64,000 nt of DNA from Bellilinea sp040754815 (GTDB taxonomy: Bacteria; Chloroflexota; Anaerolineae; Anaerolineales; Anaerolineaceae). The stretch spans positions 186,001 through 250,000 of the forward strand of contig JBFMBX010000001.1 of NCBI GenBank assembly GCA_040754815.1. Reading direction: 5' to 3'. The translations under genes and the position numbers were made by a program. The notes below the pieces were generated by a model. The model ran no database searches. It had not been told where the DNA came from and saw only the letters and a program-made list of their open reading frames with translations. Positions 34,435 to 42,902 of the stretch are shown one piece after another (positions within the stretch are counted from its first letter, which is position 1; each line of letters starts with the position of its first letter).

Positions 34435-35823
34435 ATGACTCCTCTCATTTTATACGATACCTACACCCGCAGTCTGCGCGAATTTCAACCGCTTAACCCG
34501 CCGGAAGTGGGCATCTACACCTGCGGCCCAACCGTTTACGATTATGCCCATATCGGCAATTTACGCACCTACATCTTCGAAGACATTCTCAAACGGGTTT
34601 TACTGTTTAACGGTTACACCGTTAAGCACGTCATGAACATTACCGATGTCGGCCACCTTACCTCCGATGCCGACACCGGCGAAGATAAAATGGAAGCCGG
34701 AGCGCGGCGCACCGGCAAATCCGCCTGGGAAATCGCCGAATACTACACCGAAGAATTCCGCAAAGACCTCAAGCGTCTGAATATCCTTGAGCCGACCATC
34801 TGGTGCCGCGCCACCGATCACATTCAAGAGCAAATTGACTTCATCCGTTGCATTGAAGAAAAGGGATTTACCTACCGCACCTCCGATGGGATTTATTTTG
34901 ATACCAGCAAACTGCCCTCCTATGGGTATCTGGGAAGGCTGGATATCGAAGGCTTACAGGCCGGTGCGCGCATCGAAATGGGTGAAAAACGACATTCTAC
35001 CGATTTTGCGCTGTGGAAATTCAGCCCTAAAGATCAGAAACGGCAGATGGAATGGGACAGCCCATGGGGGGTTGGTTTTCCCGGCTGGCACATCGAATGC
35101 TCGGCCATGTCTGCCAAGTACCTCGGCCCGTTCTTTGATATCCACTGCGGCGGAGAGGATCACATTACCGTACATCACACTAACGAGATTGCCCAAACCG
35201 AGGCCTGCTTTGGCACGCGCCTGGCGAACTTCTGGCTGCACGGTTACTTCTTGCATCTGGATGAAGGCGTCAAAATGTCAAAATCCAGTGGTAAATTCCT
35301 GCGAGTTGAAACACTCATTGAAGAGGGTTACGATCCACTTGCTTACCGAATGTTCTGCCTGAACGCAATTTACCGTCAAAAATTGAATTTCACCTGGGAA
35401 GGGCTGGATGGGGCAGCCAAAGCCCTCGACCGCCTGCGCAATGCATTCTATGACTGGGGTGAAGCAACCATCGCAGATCAAACATATCTGCAAAAGTTCC
35501 TTGCCGAAATCAATGATGATTTGAATATGCCGCGCGCCATGGCATTGACCTGGGAATTGGTGCGTTCCGATCTCCCCGGCGGAGTGAAGAAAGCCACCTT
35601 ATTAGAGTTTGACCGCGTTTTGGGGTTGGGTTTAGCCAGCTGGCAGCCACCAGAGGAAGTAATCCCCGAAGAGATTTTGAGGCTGGTAGAACTTCGCCAG
35701 CAGGCGCGCGCCGAAAAACGCTGGCAGGATGCCGACAACCTTCGCAACCAAATCACCGCTGCCGGTTATGAGGTGATGGATACGCCGCAGGGGCCCAAAG
35801 TCAAAGCCCGGCGCAGTGCTTAA
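34435..35823 (+). CDS. cysS: Cysteinyl-tRNA synthetase
   Basis: A 462-residue class I aminoacyl-tRNA synthetase that charges tRNA-Cys. IYTCGPTVYDYAHIGN at about 27-42 holds the zinc Cys and the HIGH-type motif (HIGN), DIHCGGEDHITVHHTNE supplies the other zinc ligands, and VKMSKSSGKF near residue 280 is KMSKS. The C-terminal helical region ends with the anticodon-recognising RWQDADNLRNQI. Full length and all motifs intact. It is the third gene after the desulfurase and EamA genes. Its TAA shares a TTAA with the stop of the convergent histidine kinase. Confidence 0.97.
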   Translation: MTPLILYDTYTRSLREFQPLNPPEVGIYTCGPTVYDYAHIGNLRTYIFEDILKRVLLFNGYTVKHVMNITDVGHLTSDADTGEDKMEAGARRTGKSAWEIAEYYTEEFRKDLKRLNILEPTIWCRATDHIQEQIDFIRCIEEKGFTYRTSDGIYFDTSKLPSYGYLGRLDIEGLQAGARIEMGEKRHSTDFALWKFSPKDQKRQMEWDSPWGVGFPGWHIECSAMSAKYLGPFFDIHCGGEDHITVHHTNEIAQTEACFGTRLANFWLHGYFLHLDEGVKMSKSSGKFLRVETLIEEGYDPLAYRMFCLNAIYRQKLNFTWEGLDGAAKALDRLRNAFYDWGEATIADQTYLQKFLAEINDDLNMPRAMALTWELVRSDLPGGVKKATLLEFDRVLGLGLASWQPPEEVIPEEILRLVELRQQARAEKRWQDADNLRNQITAAGYEVMDTPQGPKVKARRSA

Positions 35824-36989
35824 GACCGCTTTAACCGCAGGGTAAAAATACTGCCTTCTCCCAACCGGCTTTGCACGGCGATTTCACCGCCATGCTGTTC
35901 GATTACCTGCCGGGCTATGGAAAGTCCCAAACCTGCTCCGCGGAACAGATGACCGTTGACCTCATCGAGGTGAAAAAAGCGGTCGAAGATAAACGGCAGT
36001 GCTTCGGCGGGTATGCCAACACCCCGATCTTTGACTTCAATTTCGGCAAAGTCGCCGGCCAATTTCAGGCTCACCTGCACTTCACCTCCCTGTGGACTGA
36101 ACTTGATGGCATTATCCAGCACCGCCGCCAAAGCTCGACTGAGGCTTTTTGCATCACCCCGCACCGGAATCATTTCCGGCGCCAGTTTAACATCCAGCAC
36201 AACCCCCTGCTGCTGGGCTGCCTGCCGGTAGGATTCAACCACTTCCAGAATGATCTGGCTTAAATCCGTTTCCTGAAATTCCGGCAGTATCAGCTCCATC
36301 TCCTGCAAAAAAAGGATATCGTTGGTCAGCGATGTAATCTCGCGCAGATTTCGGGCAACGGTTTGCAGTGCGGTTTGCAGCGCCTCTCCCTGTAGTTTCC
36401 CGGTCAGGATCATCTGCATAAACCCGTTTGCAGCCATCAACGGGGTTCGCAATTCATGAGCAATGGTTGTCAAAAACTGACGGCGGGCAGCATCTTGCTG
36501 CGAAAGCCGCTGGTAGGCTTCACTTAACTCGGCAGCCTTTTTCCGTAAATCGGCTATCGCAATTTCATCATTCTCCCTCAGGCGGCGGCTTACCTCGCGC
36601 ACCATAGCCAGCAAAAGACGGCTGTTAGTTTGCAGGAGATTCACAAAAGCCTCCCGCTCCATTTCCAATACTTCCACATCGGTGAGCGCGGTAATGGTGG
36701 CAGCGCGGGGAGCATCGTGAATGATGGCCATTTCACCGAAAAAATCGCCGGGGTAAAGATATTTTAAAATGCGATCTTCGTTTTCGTTAAATTTCTTGCT
36801 GACTTGAACTTCACCGTCCAGCAATATATAAAAGGTCGTTTCGTAAGCCCCTTCGATAGTCAGTTTGGTACCTTGCGGACAGGTTTTAATGCTTCCCGCG
36901 AAGAGCATCGTTTTGAGCTCATCCTCCAATAACGAAGGAAAGGCTTTTCGCAGGATATTTTGATAAGCCAAATATGTTCTTTCGGTCAT
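35820..36989 (-). CDS. Orphan histidine kinase with N-terminal cyclic-nucleotide-binding domain
   Basis: About 389 residues. An N-terminal cNMP-binding domain (about 20-135) has YPGDFFGEMAIIHDAPRAAT, the phosphate-binding cassette region. A short coiled linker, the HisKA domain with TIAHELRTPLMAANGF, and a HATPase_c domain follow: LDNAIKFSPQGG (N box), DRGVGIPAEALPFIFDRF (G1/F) and GAGLGLSIARQVIEQHGG (G2). There is no membrane segment, so it is a cytoplasmic sensor kinase. No response regulator is adjacent; the nearest receiver is 27 kb away. A TATAAT at 37009-37014 supports the ATG at 36989 over a TTG at 37004. It diverges from pstS. Confidence 0.9.
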   Translation of the reverse strand: MTERTYLAYQNILRKAFPSLLEDELKTMLFAGSIKTCPQGTKLTIEGAYETTFYILLDGEVQVSKKFNENEDRILKYLYPGDFFGEMAIIHDAPRAATITALTDVEVLEMEREAFVNLLQTNSRLLLAMVREVSRRLRENDEIAIADLRKKAAELSEAYQRLSQQDAARRQFLTTIAHELRTPLMAANGFMQMILTGKLQGEALQTALQTVARNLREITSLTNDILFLQEMELILPEFQETDLSQIILEVVESYRQAAQQQGVVLDVKLAPEMIPVRGDAKSLSRALAAVLDNAIKFSPQGGEVQVSLKLAGDFAEIEVKDRGVGIPAEALPFIFDRFFHLDEVNGHLFRGAGLGLSIARQVIEQHGGEIAVQSRLGEGSIFTLRLKRS

Positions 36990-37008
36990 GAAATCAAGTC
37001 CCAAATCA

Positions 37009-37014
37009 ATTATA
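37009..37014 (-). promoter_or_regulatory. -10 element of the histidine kinase gene
   Basis: A perfect TATAAT on the minus strand; no good -35 at 16-18 bases. Initiation near 37002 would leave a leader of about 13 bases to the ATG at 36989. Confidence 0.4.
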
Positions 37015-37133
37015 TAGATTTTTTGTTTAACACCCTCGCTACATTCTTTATAAAAATTCTTTTCAATCCTTGAAAAAGCATTTCTAAAAAAATCACCTCA
37101 ACTCACAATTCGGTAAGGCAAAAAATCAATTAG

Positions 37134-37183
37134 TTAAATTTAATTTAACCAGTCTTTAACACCTTCATTGAGAGGTCTTAAAC
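37134..37183 (+). promoter_or_regulatory. Pho-box-like array upstream of pstS
   Basis: Hexamers TTAAAT (37134), TTAACC (37145), TTAACA (37156), ATTGAG (37167, degenerate) and TTAAAC (37178) start exactly 11 bases apart. PhoP of Gram-positive bacteria binds TTAACA-like direct repeats of that period, and PhoB uses a related 11-bp arrangement. The array ends 6 bases before an extended -10, covering the -35 position, as expected for an activator. Confidence 0.7.
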
Positions 37184-37189
37184 ACCACC

Positions 37190-37198
37190 TGATAAGAT
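37190..37198 (+). promoter_or_regulatory. Extended -10 of the pst operon
   Basis: TGATAAGAT has the form TG-N-TAAGAT. The -35 position (about 37170-37175) has no TTGACA-like sequence and is covered by the Pho-box array, so the promoter probably depends on an activator. The leader to pstS is about 38 bases. Confidence 0.5.
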
Positions 37199-37242
37199 GA
37201 GAGAGCAATTCACAATATTCACCTTCATAAGGAGAGAAATAC

Positions 37243-38343
37243 ATGTACGGAAAAGTTCGCCCCCTCTTTTTTGTGCTGGTTGTTTTAGGGCTGATTTTGT
37301 CAGCCTGTGCCCCCACAGCAACCCCCACTTCCAAACCGGCTCAGCCGCAGGTTACGGTTGAAACCGTCATTCAAACTCAGGTTGTGGAAGTCGAAAAAGT
37401 CATTACCCCCACTCCGGGCCCGGTAGAAGGCACCATTCTGGTAGATGGTTCCAGTACGGTTGCTCCAATCACTCAGGCGGTGGCCGAGGAATTCCAGGCT
37501 CAATACCCGCAAGTGCGCGTGCCGGTAGGTATTTCCGGTACGGGCGGTGGTTTCAAGAAGTTCTGCGCCGGTGAAACGGATATCTCCGATGCTTCCCGTC
37601 CGATTAAACCCTCAGAGGTAGAAGTATGCCAGCAGAATGGCATTGAATACATCGAACTTCCCGTTGCATTTGATGGCCTTGCCGTACTGGTTAACCCCGC
37701 CAATACTTTTGCGGAATGCCTGACCGTGGAAGAATTGAAAAAGATCTGGGAACCCGCAGCCGAAGGCGTCATTACCAACTGGAGCCAGGTACGCGAAGGT
37801 TTCCCCGATCAGCCGCTGACACTCTACGGCGCTGGCACCGATTCCGGTACCTACGACTACTTCACCGAAGCCATCGTGGGTGAAGAAGGATCCAGCCGCG
37901 GTGACTTCCTGCCCAGCGAAGATGACAACGTTCTGGTGCAGGGTATTGCCGGTGACCCCAACGCGCTCGGTTTCTTCGGTCTGGCTTATTACGAAGAGAA
38001 CAAAGACAAGCTCAAACTGGTTGCCATTGATAATGGTGATGGCAACTGTGTGCTGCCCGACACCACCACCGTTTCAGAGGGCACTTACCAGCCTCTTTCC
38101 CGCCCGCTCTTCATCTACGTCAATCGCGCCCGGGTGGATGAGAAAGATGAAATCAGCCTCTTCATTGAGTTTTATCTGAAGAACGCAGCTCAACTTTCCG
38201 CCGAAGTGGGTTATGTTCCTCTAACAGAAGAAATTTATCAACTGGCTCAGAAACGCTACGACGAGCGCAAGACCGGTTCGATCTTCGAAGGACAGGGTTC
38301 AACAGTGGGTGTTTCATTAGCCGATTTGCTCGCTAAAGAGTAA
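37243..38343 (+). CDS. pstS: Phosphate-binding lipoprotein PstS
   Basis: A 366-residue lipoprotein that binds phosphate outside the membrane for the Pst ABC transporter. The signal peptide ends in the lipobox LILSAC with Cys22 lipidated, and a Thr/Pro linker with a Val-rich stretch runs to about residue 65. VDGSSTVAPITQAVAEEF and GISGTGGGFKKFCAGETDIS are phosphate-loop motifs, and GAGTDSGTYDYFTEAI is the second lobe's binding segment. AAGGAG precedes the ATG. It is the first gene of the pst operon. A 13-bp stem-loop follows its stop and may hold its mRNA level above that of the membrane subunits. Confidence 0.96.
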   Translation: MYGKVRPLFFVLVVLGLILSACAPTATPTSKPAQPQVTVETVIQTQVVEVEKVITPTPGPVEGTILVDGSSTVAPITQAVAEEFQAQYPQVRVPVGISGTGGGFKKFCAGETDISDASRPIKPSEVEVCQQNGIEYIELPVAFDGLAVLVNPANTFAECLTVEELKKIWEPAAEGVITNWSQVREGFPDQPLTLYGAGTDSGTYDYFTEAIVGEEGSSRGDFLPSEDDNVLVQGIAGDPNALGFFGLAYYEENKDKLKLVAIDNGDGNCVLPDTTTVSEGTYQPLSRPLFIYVNRARVDEKDEISLFIEFYLKNAAQLSAEVGYVPLTEEIYQLAQKRYDERKTGSIFEGQGSTVGVSLADLLAKE

Positions 38344-38363
38344 TTCAACTCAAATAACCATGT

Positions 38364-38395
38364 GGGAATGGGACGAATCAGGTCGTCCCATTCCC
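38364..38395 (+). other. Strong stem-loop between pstS and pstC
   Basis: A 13-bp perfect stem (38364-38376 with 38383-38395) has a 6-base loop and is followed by CTTGT rather than a T run. It is probably a 3' stabiliser or a leaky attenuator that gives more PstS than PstCAB. Confidence 0.6.
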
Positions 38396-38415
38396 CTTGT
38401 AAAGAGGTATCTCAA

Positions 38416-39333
38416 ATGACTACCGCTATCCATTCTTCTACCACCAATCACACCCGACGGAACCGCGAACGAATATTCGTTCGGGGTTTAACCTTTATTT
38501 TTGCCTTTGTATCCGTGGCGACTACCTTTGGGATAATTTACGAGTTGTTGAAAGAAACTGTTTTATTCTTTCAAGAAGTTTCCGTCATCGAATTTTTTAC
38601 GGACACCCGCTGGACGCCTCTCTTTGCTTCCAAACGGTTTGGTGTCTTACCGTTGGTAAACGGCACACTGCTGGTAGCCGCGGGAGCCATGCTGGTTGCA
38701 GTACCCTTAGGCCTGCTGGCAGCCATTTTTCTCAGTGAATATGCCTCACCCCGGGCACGAAAAATCCTTAAACCGGCTCTTGAAGTGCTTGCGGGTATTC
38801 CCACGGTTGTATATGGCTATTTTGCGCTCCTGTTCATCACCCCACTATTACGCGATCTCTTTCCCCAAACTCAAATTTTCAACGGCGCCAGCGCCTCAAT
38901 CGCCATTGGATTTATGATACTGCCTCTCATGGCTTCGGTATCCGAAGATGCCCTCTCCGCCGTGCCACGCTCCCTGCGCGAGGCCGCCTATGCAATGGGC
39001 GCAACAAAATTCGAAACCGCAACTCAGGTCGTTGTCCCCGCTGCTCTTTCGGGAGTGGCCGCTGCGTTCATTCTGGCCGTTTCGCGGGCAATTGGCGAAA
39101 CCATGATCGTTGCCATTGCTGCCGGCCAGCAGCCCAAACTGACTCTCAATCCCCTCGAATCAATTGAAACCATGACCGCCTACATCGTTCAGGTCAGTCT
39201 GGGAGATACTCCTCACCAGAGTATTGCTTACAAAACCATCTTTGCCGTTGGTATGTTGTTGTTTGTCATGACGCTGGTCATGAACATCATCAGTTACTTC
39301 ATAACCCGGCGCTTCAGGGAGAAATACGAATGA
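38416..39333 (+). CDS. pstC: Phosphate ABC transporter permease PstC
   Basis: A 305-residue permease with six spans, one half of the phosphate channel. The N-terminus is a basic cytoplasmic segment before the first span. TRWTPLFASKRFGVLPLVNGTLLV is characteristic (given here as TRWTPLF and FGVLPLVNGT), and the EAA loop reads AAYAMGATKFETATQVVVPAAL. The ATG at 38416 has AGAGG eight bases upstream; the frame stays open upstream through the stem-loop, which is not coding. The stop overlaps the pstA start by four bases. Confidence 0.95.
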   Translation: MTTAIHSSTTNHTRRNRERIFVRGLTFIFAFVSVATTFGIIYELLKETVLFFQEVSVIEFFTDTRWTPLFASKRFGVLPLVNGTLLVAAGAMLVAVPLGLLAAIFLSEYASPRARKILKPALEVLAGIPTVVYGYFALLFITPLLRDLFPQTQIFNGASASIAIGFMILPLMASVSEDALSAVPRSLREAAYAMGATKFETATQVVVPAALSGVAAAFILAVSRAIGETMIVAIAAGQQPKLTLNPLESIETMTAYIVQVSLGDTPHQSIAYKTIFAVGMLLFVMTLVMNIISYFITRRFREKYE

Positions 39334-40217
39334 GCACACTTACCGCCCTCAGAGATGCAACCTTTGAACGTGATCTTTCCTTACGCAAACTTAAAGGAAA
39401 GGTTTTTGAAATTCTTGCCTTTTTTGCCATTCTATTGGGAATCGCCATGCTGCTGACCCTGCTGATTGACGTATTTTTGGATGGGTTACCATGGCTGAGC
39501 ACCCGATTATTCACCGAGTTTCCCTCGCGTTTTCCTGAAAAAGCAGGCTTGCGCTCCGCCTTGCAAGGCTCAATCTGGTTGATGTTTTTAACGGCGCTAA
39601 TGGCCATTCCCGCCGGTGTGGGGGCGGGTGTTTATCTTGAAGAATTTGCGCCGCAGAATCGGATCACCCGTTTCATCGAAATTAATGTGGCTAATCTGGC
39701 AGGGGTGCCCTCAATTATCTACGGCTTGTTGGGGCTGGGTCTTTTTGTGCGGCAATTGGGTCTGGGAAGAACGCTCATAGCCGGTGCAATGACCATGGCA
39801 CTGCTGGTTCTTCCCATCATCATTGTGACTACCCGTGAGGCAATTCGCGCCGTGCCGCGTTCCGTTCGACATGCTGCCCTTGCACTTGGAGCAACCGATT
39901 GGGAAGTTTCGCGCGATCACGTTCTGGTCTATTCTGCACCGGCAATTCTCACCGGTGTAATTCTGGCCATGTCCCGCGCCATTGGTGAAACCGCCCCTCT
40001 CATTACCATCGGTGCATTGACTTACATCGCTTTCGACCCCAAAGGACCGTTTGATATTTTTACCGTCTTGCCCATTCAAATTTTCAACTGGGTTTCGTTA
40101 CCTCAGCCGGATTTTCATGGTTTAGCAGCCGCAGGCATTATAATATTGTTGGTCGTGCTGCTTTCCATGAATGCTCTGGCTATCTGGCTGCGTAACCGCC
40201 TGATCATTCGCTGGTAA
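39330..40217 (+). CDS. pstA: Phosphate ABC transporter permease PstA
   Basis: A 295-residue permease, the second channel subunit, with six spans. GVGAGVYLEEFAPQNRITRFIE and AGVPSIIYGLLGLGLFV are family motifs. The EAA loop is AALALGATDWEVSRDHVLVYSAPAILTG in part, with the conserved Gly. It is coupled to pstC by an ATGA overlap. pstB begins two bases after its stop. Confidence 0.95.
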   Translation: MSTLTALRDATFERDLSLRKLKGKVFEILAFFAILLGIAMLLTLLIDVFLDGLPWLSTRLFTEFPSRFPEKAGLRSALQGSIWLMFLTALMAIPAGVGAGVYLEEFAPQNRITRFIEINVANLAGVPSIIYGLLGLGLFVRQLGLGRTLIAGAMTMALLVLPIIIVTTREAIRAVPRSVRHAALALGATDWEVSRDHVLVYSAPAILTGVILAMSRAIGETAPLITIGALTYIAFDPKGPFDIFTVLPIQIFNWVSLPQPDFHGLAAAGIIILLVVLLSMNALAIWLRNRLIIRW

Positions 40218-40218
40218 G

Positions 40219-41034
40219 ATGGATTTGGAGCAGAAAACTCAAATGGACAACAACCACAACATCGTACTGGAAACTCAAAACCTGAATATTTACTACGGAG
40301 ACTTTTTGGCCATCAAGGATGTCAATTTCAAAGTCTTTCGCAATCAAATCACCGCCATCATCGGCCCCTCCGGCTGCGGAAAATCAACCCTGCTGCGTTC
40401 TTTCAATCGCATGAACGAACTGGTGCCAACCGCCCGTTCAGAAGGGAAAATCCTATTTAACGGCGAGGATATAAACGACCCTTCTATTGACCCGGTTGAA
40501 GTCCGCCGGCGAATTGGCATGGTCTTTCAAAAACCCAATCCCTTCCCCAAGTCCATTTATGACAACATCGCCTGGGGATTAAAAATCAACGGTTTTCGCG
40601 GTTCTAAATCCGAACTGGATGATCTGGTAGAACAGGCTTTGCGCGGCGCCGCACTGTGGGATGAAGTCAAAGATAAGCTGGATCAGAGCGGACTTTCTCT
40701 CTCCGGCGGGCAACAGCAGCGTCTTTGCATTGCTCGTGCCATTGCCATAAAGCCGGAAGTGATTCTCATGGATGAGCCGGCTTCAGCGCTGGATCCCATC
40801 GCTACACTTAAGATCGAAGATTTGATGCGCGAATTGAAAGAAAATTATACAATTGTTATCGTAACTCACAACATGCAGGAAGCCGCCCGCGTTTCCGATT
40901 ACACAGCCATGATGATGTTGACCGGAGAGGGAGAACGCTCCGGTACGGTAATCGAGTTCGACCGAACCGATATCATCTTCACCCGCCCGAAAGATAAACG
41001 CACCGAAGATTACATTACCGGCCGCTTCGGCTAA
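40219..41034 (+). CDS. pstB: Phosphate ABC transporter ATPase PstB
   Basis: A 271-residue ABC ATPase that powers phosphate import. Walker A GPSGCGKST is at about 49-57, the PstB-specific FNRMNELVP follows, the Q-loop is in GMVFQKPNPFPKSIYDNIAWG (given as GMVFQKPNPFPKS), the signature is LSLSGGQQQRLCIARAIA, and Walker B is VILMDEPASALDP. The ATG at 40219 immediately follows pstA; an alternative ATG at 40243 has GGAG 12 bases upstream. The C-terminus lacks extra domains. Confidence 0.97.
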   Translation: MDLEQKTQMDNNHNIVLETQNLNIYYGDFLAIKDVNFKVFRNQITAIIGPSGCGKSTLLRSFNRMNELVPTARSEGKILFNGEDINDPSIDPVEVRRRIGMVFQKPNPFPKSIYDNIAWGLKINGFRGSKSELDDLVEQALRGAALWDEVKDKLDQSGLSLSGGQQQRLCIARAIAIKPEVILMDEPASALDPIATLKIEDLMRELKENYTIVIVTHNMQEAARVSDYTAMMMLTGEGERSGTVIEFDRTDIIFTRPKDKRTEDYITGRFG

Positions 41035-41057
41035 ATCCTATAAGGAAAGGCTTAACC

Positions 41058-41738
41058 ATGCCACGCGACACTTTAATTCGACAAATCAACCACATCCGGG
41101 ATGAAATTCTCATCCTCGGCAGCATGGTGGAACAGGCTACCCTCTCGGCGGTTCAGGCATTGAAGAATCGTGATATTCATCTTGCCCATGAAATTTTCGA
41201 GGCCGATCAGACCATCAACGAGAAACGCTTTGCCATTGAAAATGCCATCATCACTTTGATGGCCACCCAGCAGCCCATGGCGCGTGATCTGCGTGAAATG
41301 ACCGCCATGCTGGAGGTCAACACCGAACTGGAAAGAATGGGAGATTACGCCAAAGGCATTGCCAAAGTCGTTACACGGCTGGGAGAGAGCGAAGCCAATA
41401 TCCCCATTCAGGAAATCGAGAAAATGGCCGATATTTCCGTCAGTATGTTACACCGCGCGCTCGGTGCGTTTGTCTCGGAAAACCACATCCAGGCTCTGGC
41501 CATCCCCAAAGAAGATGATCAGGTGGATGAATTGTTCAATCAGGCCTATCGAAAAATCATCGAAGCCATGATCGCCAACCCCAATCTGATTGATCATACC
41601 AACCTCATGCTGTGGGTTATTCACAACCTTGAACGCCTTGCCGATAGAGTTACCAACATCTGTGAACGAACGGTTTTCAGCGCAACGGGTGAACTTTTCG
41701 AAATTGACAGCATGGACGAAGACGACGCAAACGTCTGA
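41058..41738 (+). CDS. phoU: Phosphate regulator PhoU
   Basis: A 226-residue helical protein of two three-helix PhoU repeats. EADQTINEKRFAIENAIITLMATQQPM is divided in repeat one, with the metal-cluster motif EADQTINEKR near residue 45. ELERMGDYAKGIAK follows, and repeat two has NLERLADRVTNICERTVF. PhoU represses Pst-dependent signalling when phosphate is ample and affects polyphosphate and persister levels. AAGGAAAGG is 7 to 15 bases before the ATG. It ends the pst operon and is followed by a hairpin. Confidence 0.95.
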   Translation: MPRDTLIRQINHIRDEILILGSMVEQATLSAVQALKNRDIHLAHEIFEADQTINEKRFAIENAIITLMATQQPMARDLREMTAMLEVNTELERMGDYAKGIAKVVTRLGESEANIPIQEIEKMADISVSMLHRALGAFVSENHIQALAIPKEDDQVDELFNQAYRKIIEAMIANPNLIDHTNLMLWVIHNLERLADRVTNICERTVFSATGELFEIDSMDEDDANV

Positions 41739-41768
41739 AACATCACAACCAGAACTCATTCTATACGA

Positions 41769-41804
41769 AAACCCCTGGGGTAATTTTCCACAGGGGTTTC
41801 AATT
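41769..41804 (+). terminator. Probable terminator of the pst operon
   Basis: AAACCCCTG (41769-41777) pairs perfectly with CAGGGGTTT (41791-41799), with a 13-base loop, followed by CAATTTCT. The T tract is weak, so read-through into the CHAD gene is possible. Confidence 0.55.
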
Positions 41805-41826
41805 TCTAGCACCCACCTTTCCCAAA

Positions 41827-41835
41827 TGCTATAAT
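41827..41835 (+). promoter_or_regulatory. Extended -10 promoter of the CHAD-ppx pair
   Basis: TGCTATAAT is a perfect TG-N-TATAAT element just after the phoU-side hairpin. Initiation near 41842 leaves about 26 bases to the ATG at 41868. Confidence 0.6.
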
Positions 41836-41867
41836 GTTTCTACAACCAGCATTCAGAGGTGCTTTCC

Positions 41868-42902
41868 ATGCCCAAAACCCCCGCAAATCAAAATATCCTG
41901 ATTTTTGGAGCAGCCATCATCTTGCAACAATTGAATGCAATGGTGGCTGAAATTGAGAGTGTTAAGAAAGCCGAAGATATCGAAGCGGTCCACCGCATGC
42001 GGGTTGCAACCCGCCGACTGCGCAGTGCTATGCCGATATTTGGGCCTTTTCTGGCGCCGCGTCGCCATGAGGAATGGCGCAAGCGCATCCGCGCTGTCAC
42101 CCGTGCATTGGGAGCCGCCCGTGATACCGATGTTCAAATCGAGCATTTGAACGAACTGGTCAAAAGACTTACCCCGCCGGAACGCGCCGGAGTCCGCCGC
42201 CTGCTCTTACGGCAGCGCCAGCGCAGACGCGCATTGCAAAAGGACGTTCTCAAAGCAGTGCGCCGGCTGGAAAAAGATAATGTGATCGCGGATATCGCCC
42301 AAAAAATTGCCCCTCTTGAAATCTTCAAAAATCGTTTGGATATTCAGGATGAGGCTCTTCACAAACTGGCTGAGGAACATATCCATGCGCGGCTCGATGA
42401 TTTTCTCGCTTTCGAACCGTATGTAACCCGCCCGGAATGCGTGGCAGAACTCCATGCCATGCGTATTGCCGGCAAGCATTTACGCTATACCCTTGAGTTT
42501 TTTGCACCCCTTTTTGAAGATGAATTGAAGTCCTACATCAAATCGCTGCGACAATGTCAGGATTTACTGGGTGCCATTCACGATGCCGATGTGTGGATCG
42601 CCTATATGCCGCAATTCATCGAGGAAGAGCGGCAGCGCACCATTGAATATTTTGGGCATGCCCGCCCTTTCAAACGCTTGTTACCGGGTTTGTTGTATTA
42701 CCGCGAGTTTCGGCAGCAGGAACGTCAGACGCTTTACGACCAGTTTGTTCATTCTTGGTTGAAATGGAAAGAGGAAAATCTTTGGGAAAATCTGCGTCAG
42801 TGGGCAAGGATCAAGCCCGTAAGCGAGGAAATCTTAACCGAATTAAAAATTACCGCTGCAGAGAGTAACCTTTCAGAGGAGATGAAGCATGGAGAATCCT
42901 GA
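41868..42902 (+). CDS. CHAD-domain protein
   Basis: A 344-residue helical protein made essentially of one CHAD domain. The conserved VHRMRVATRRLRSAMPIF motif is at about 40-57, RLLLRQRQRRRAL is a basic helix, and ELHAMRIAGKHLRYTLEFF is the matching motif of the second half. The basic His/Arg/Lys patches of CHAD domains are known to bind polyphosphate. AGAGG lies about 9 bases before the ATG at 41868; a GTG three codons upstream is less likely. Its last 14 bases overlap the Ppx/GppA gene, so the two are co-expressed, in keeping with a shared polyphosphate role. Confidence 0.88.
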   Translation: MPKTPANQNILIFGAAIILQQLNAMVAEIESVKKAEDIEAVHRMRVATRRLRSAMPIFGPFLAPRRHEEWRKRIRAVTRALGAARDTDVQIEHLNELVKRLTPPERAGVRRLLLRQRQRRRALQKDVLKAVRRLEKDNVIADIAQKIAPLEIFKNRLDIQDEALHKLAEEHIHARLDDFLAFEPYVTRPECVAELHAMRIAGKHLRYTLEFFAPLFEDELKSYIKSLRQCQDLLGAIHDADVWIAYMPQFIEEERQRTIEYFGHARPFKRLLPGLLYYREFRQQERQTLYDQFVHSWLKWKEENLWENLRQWARIKPVSEEILTELKITAAESNLSEEMKHGES

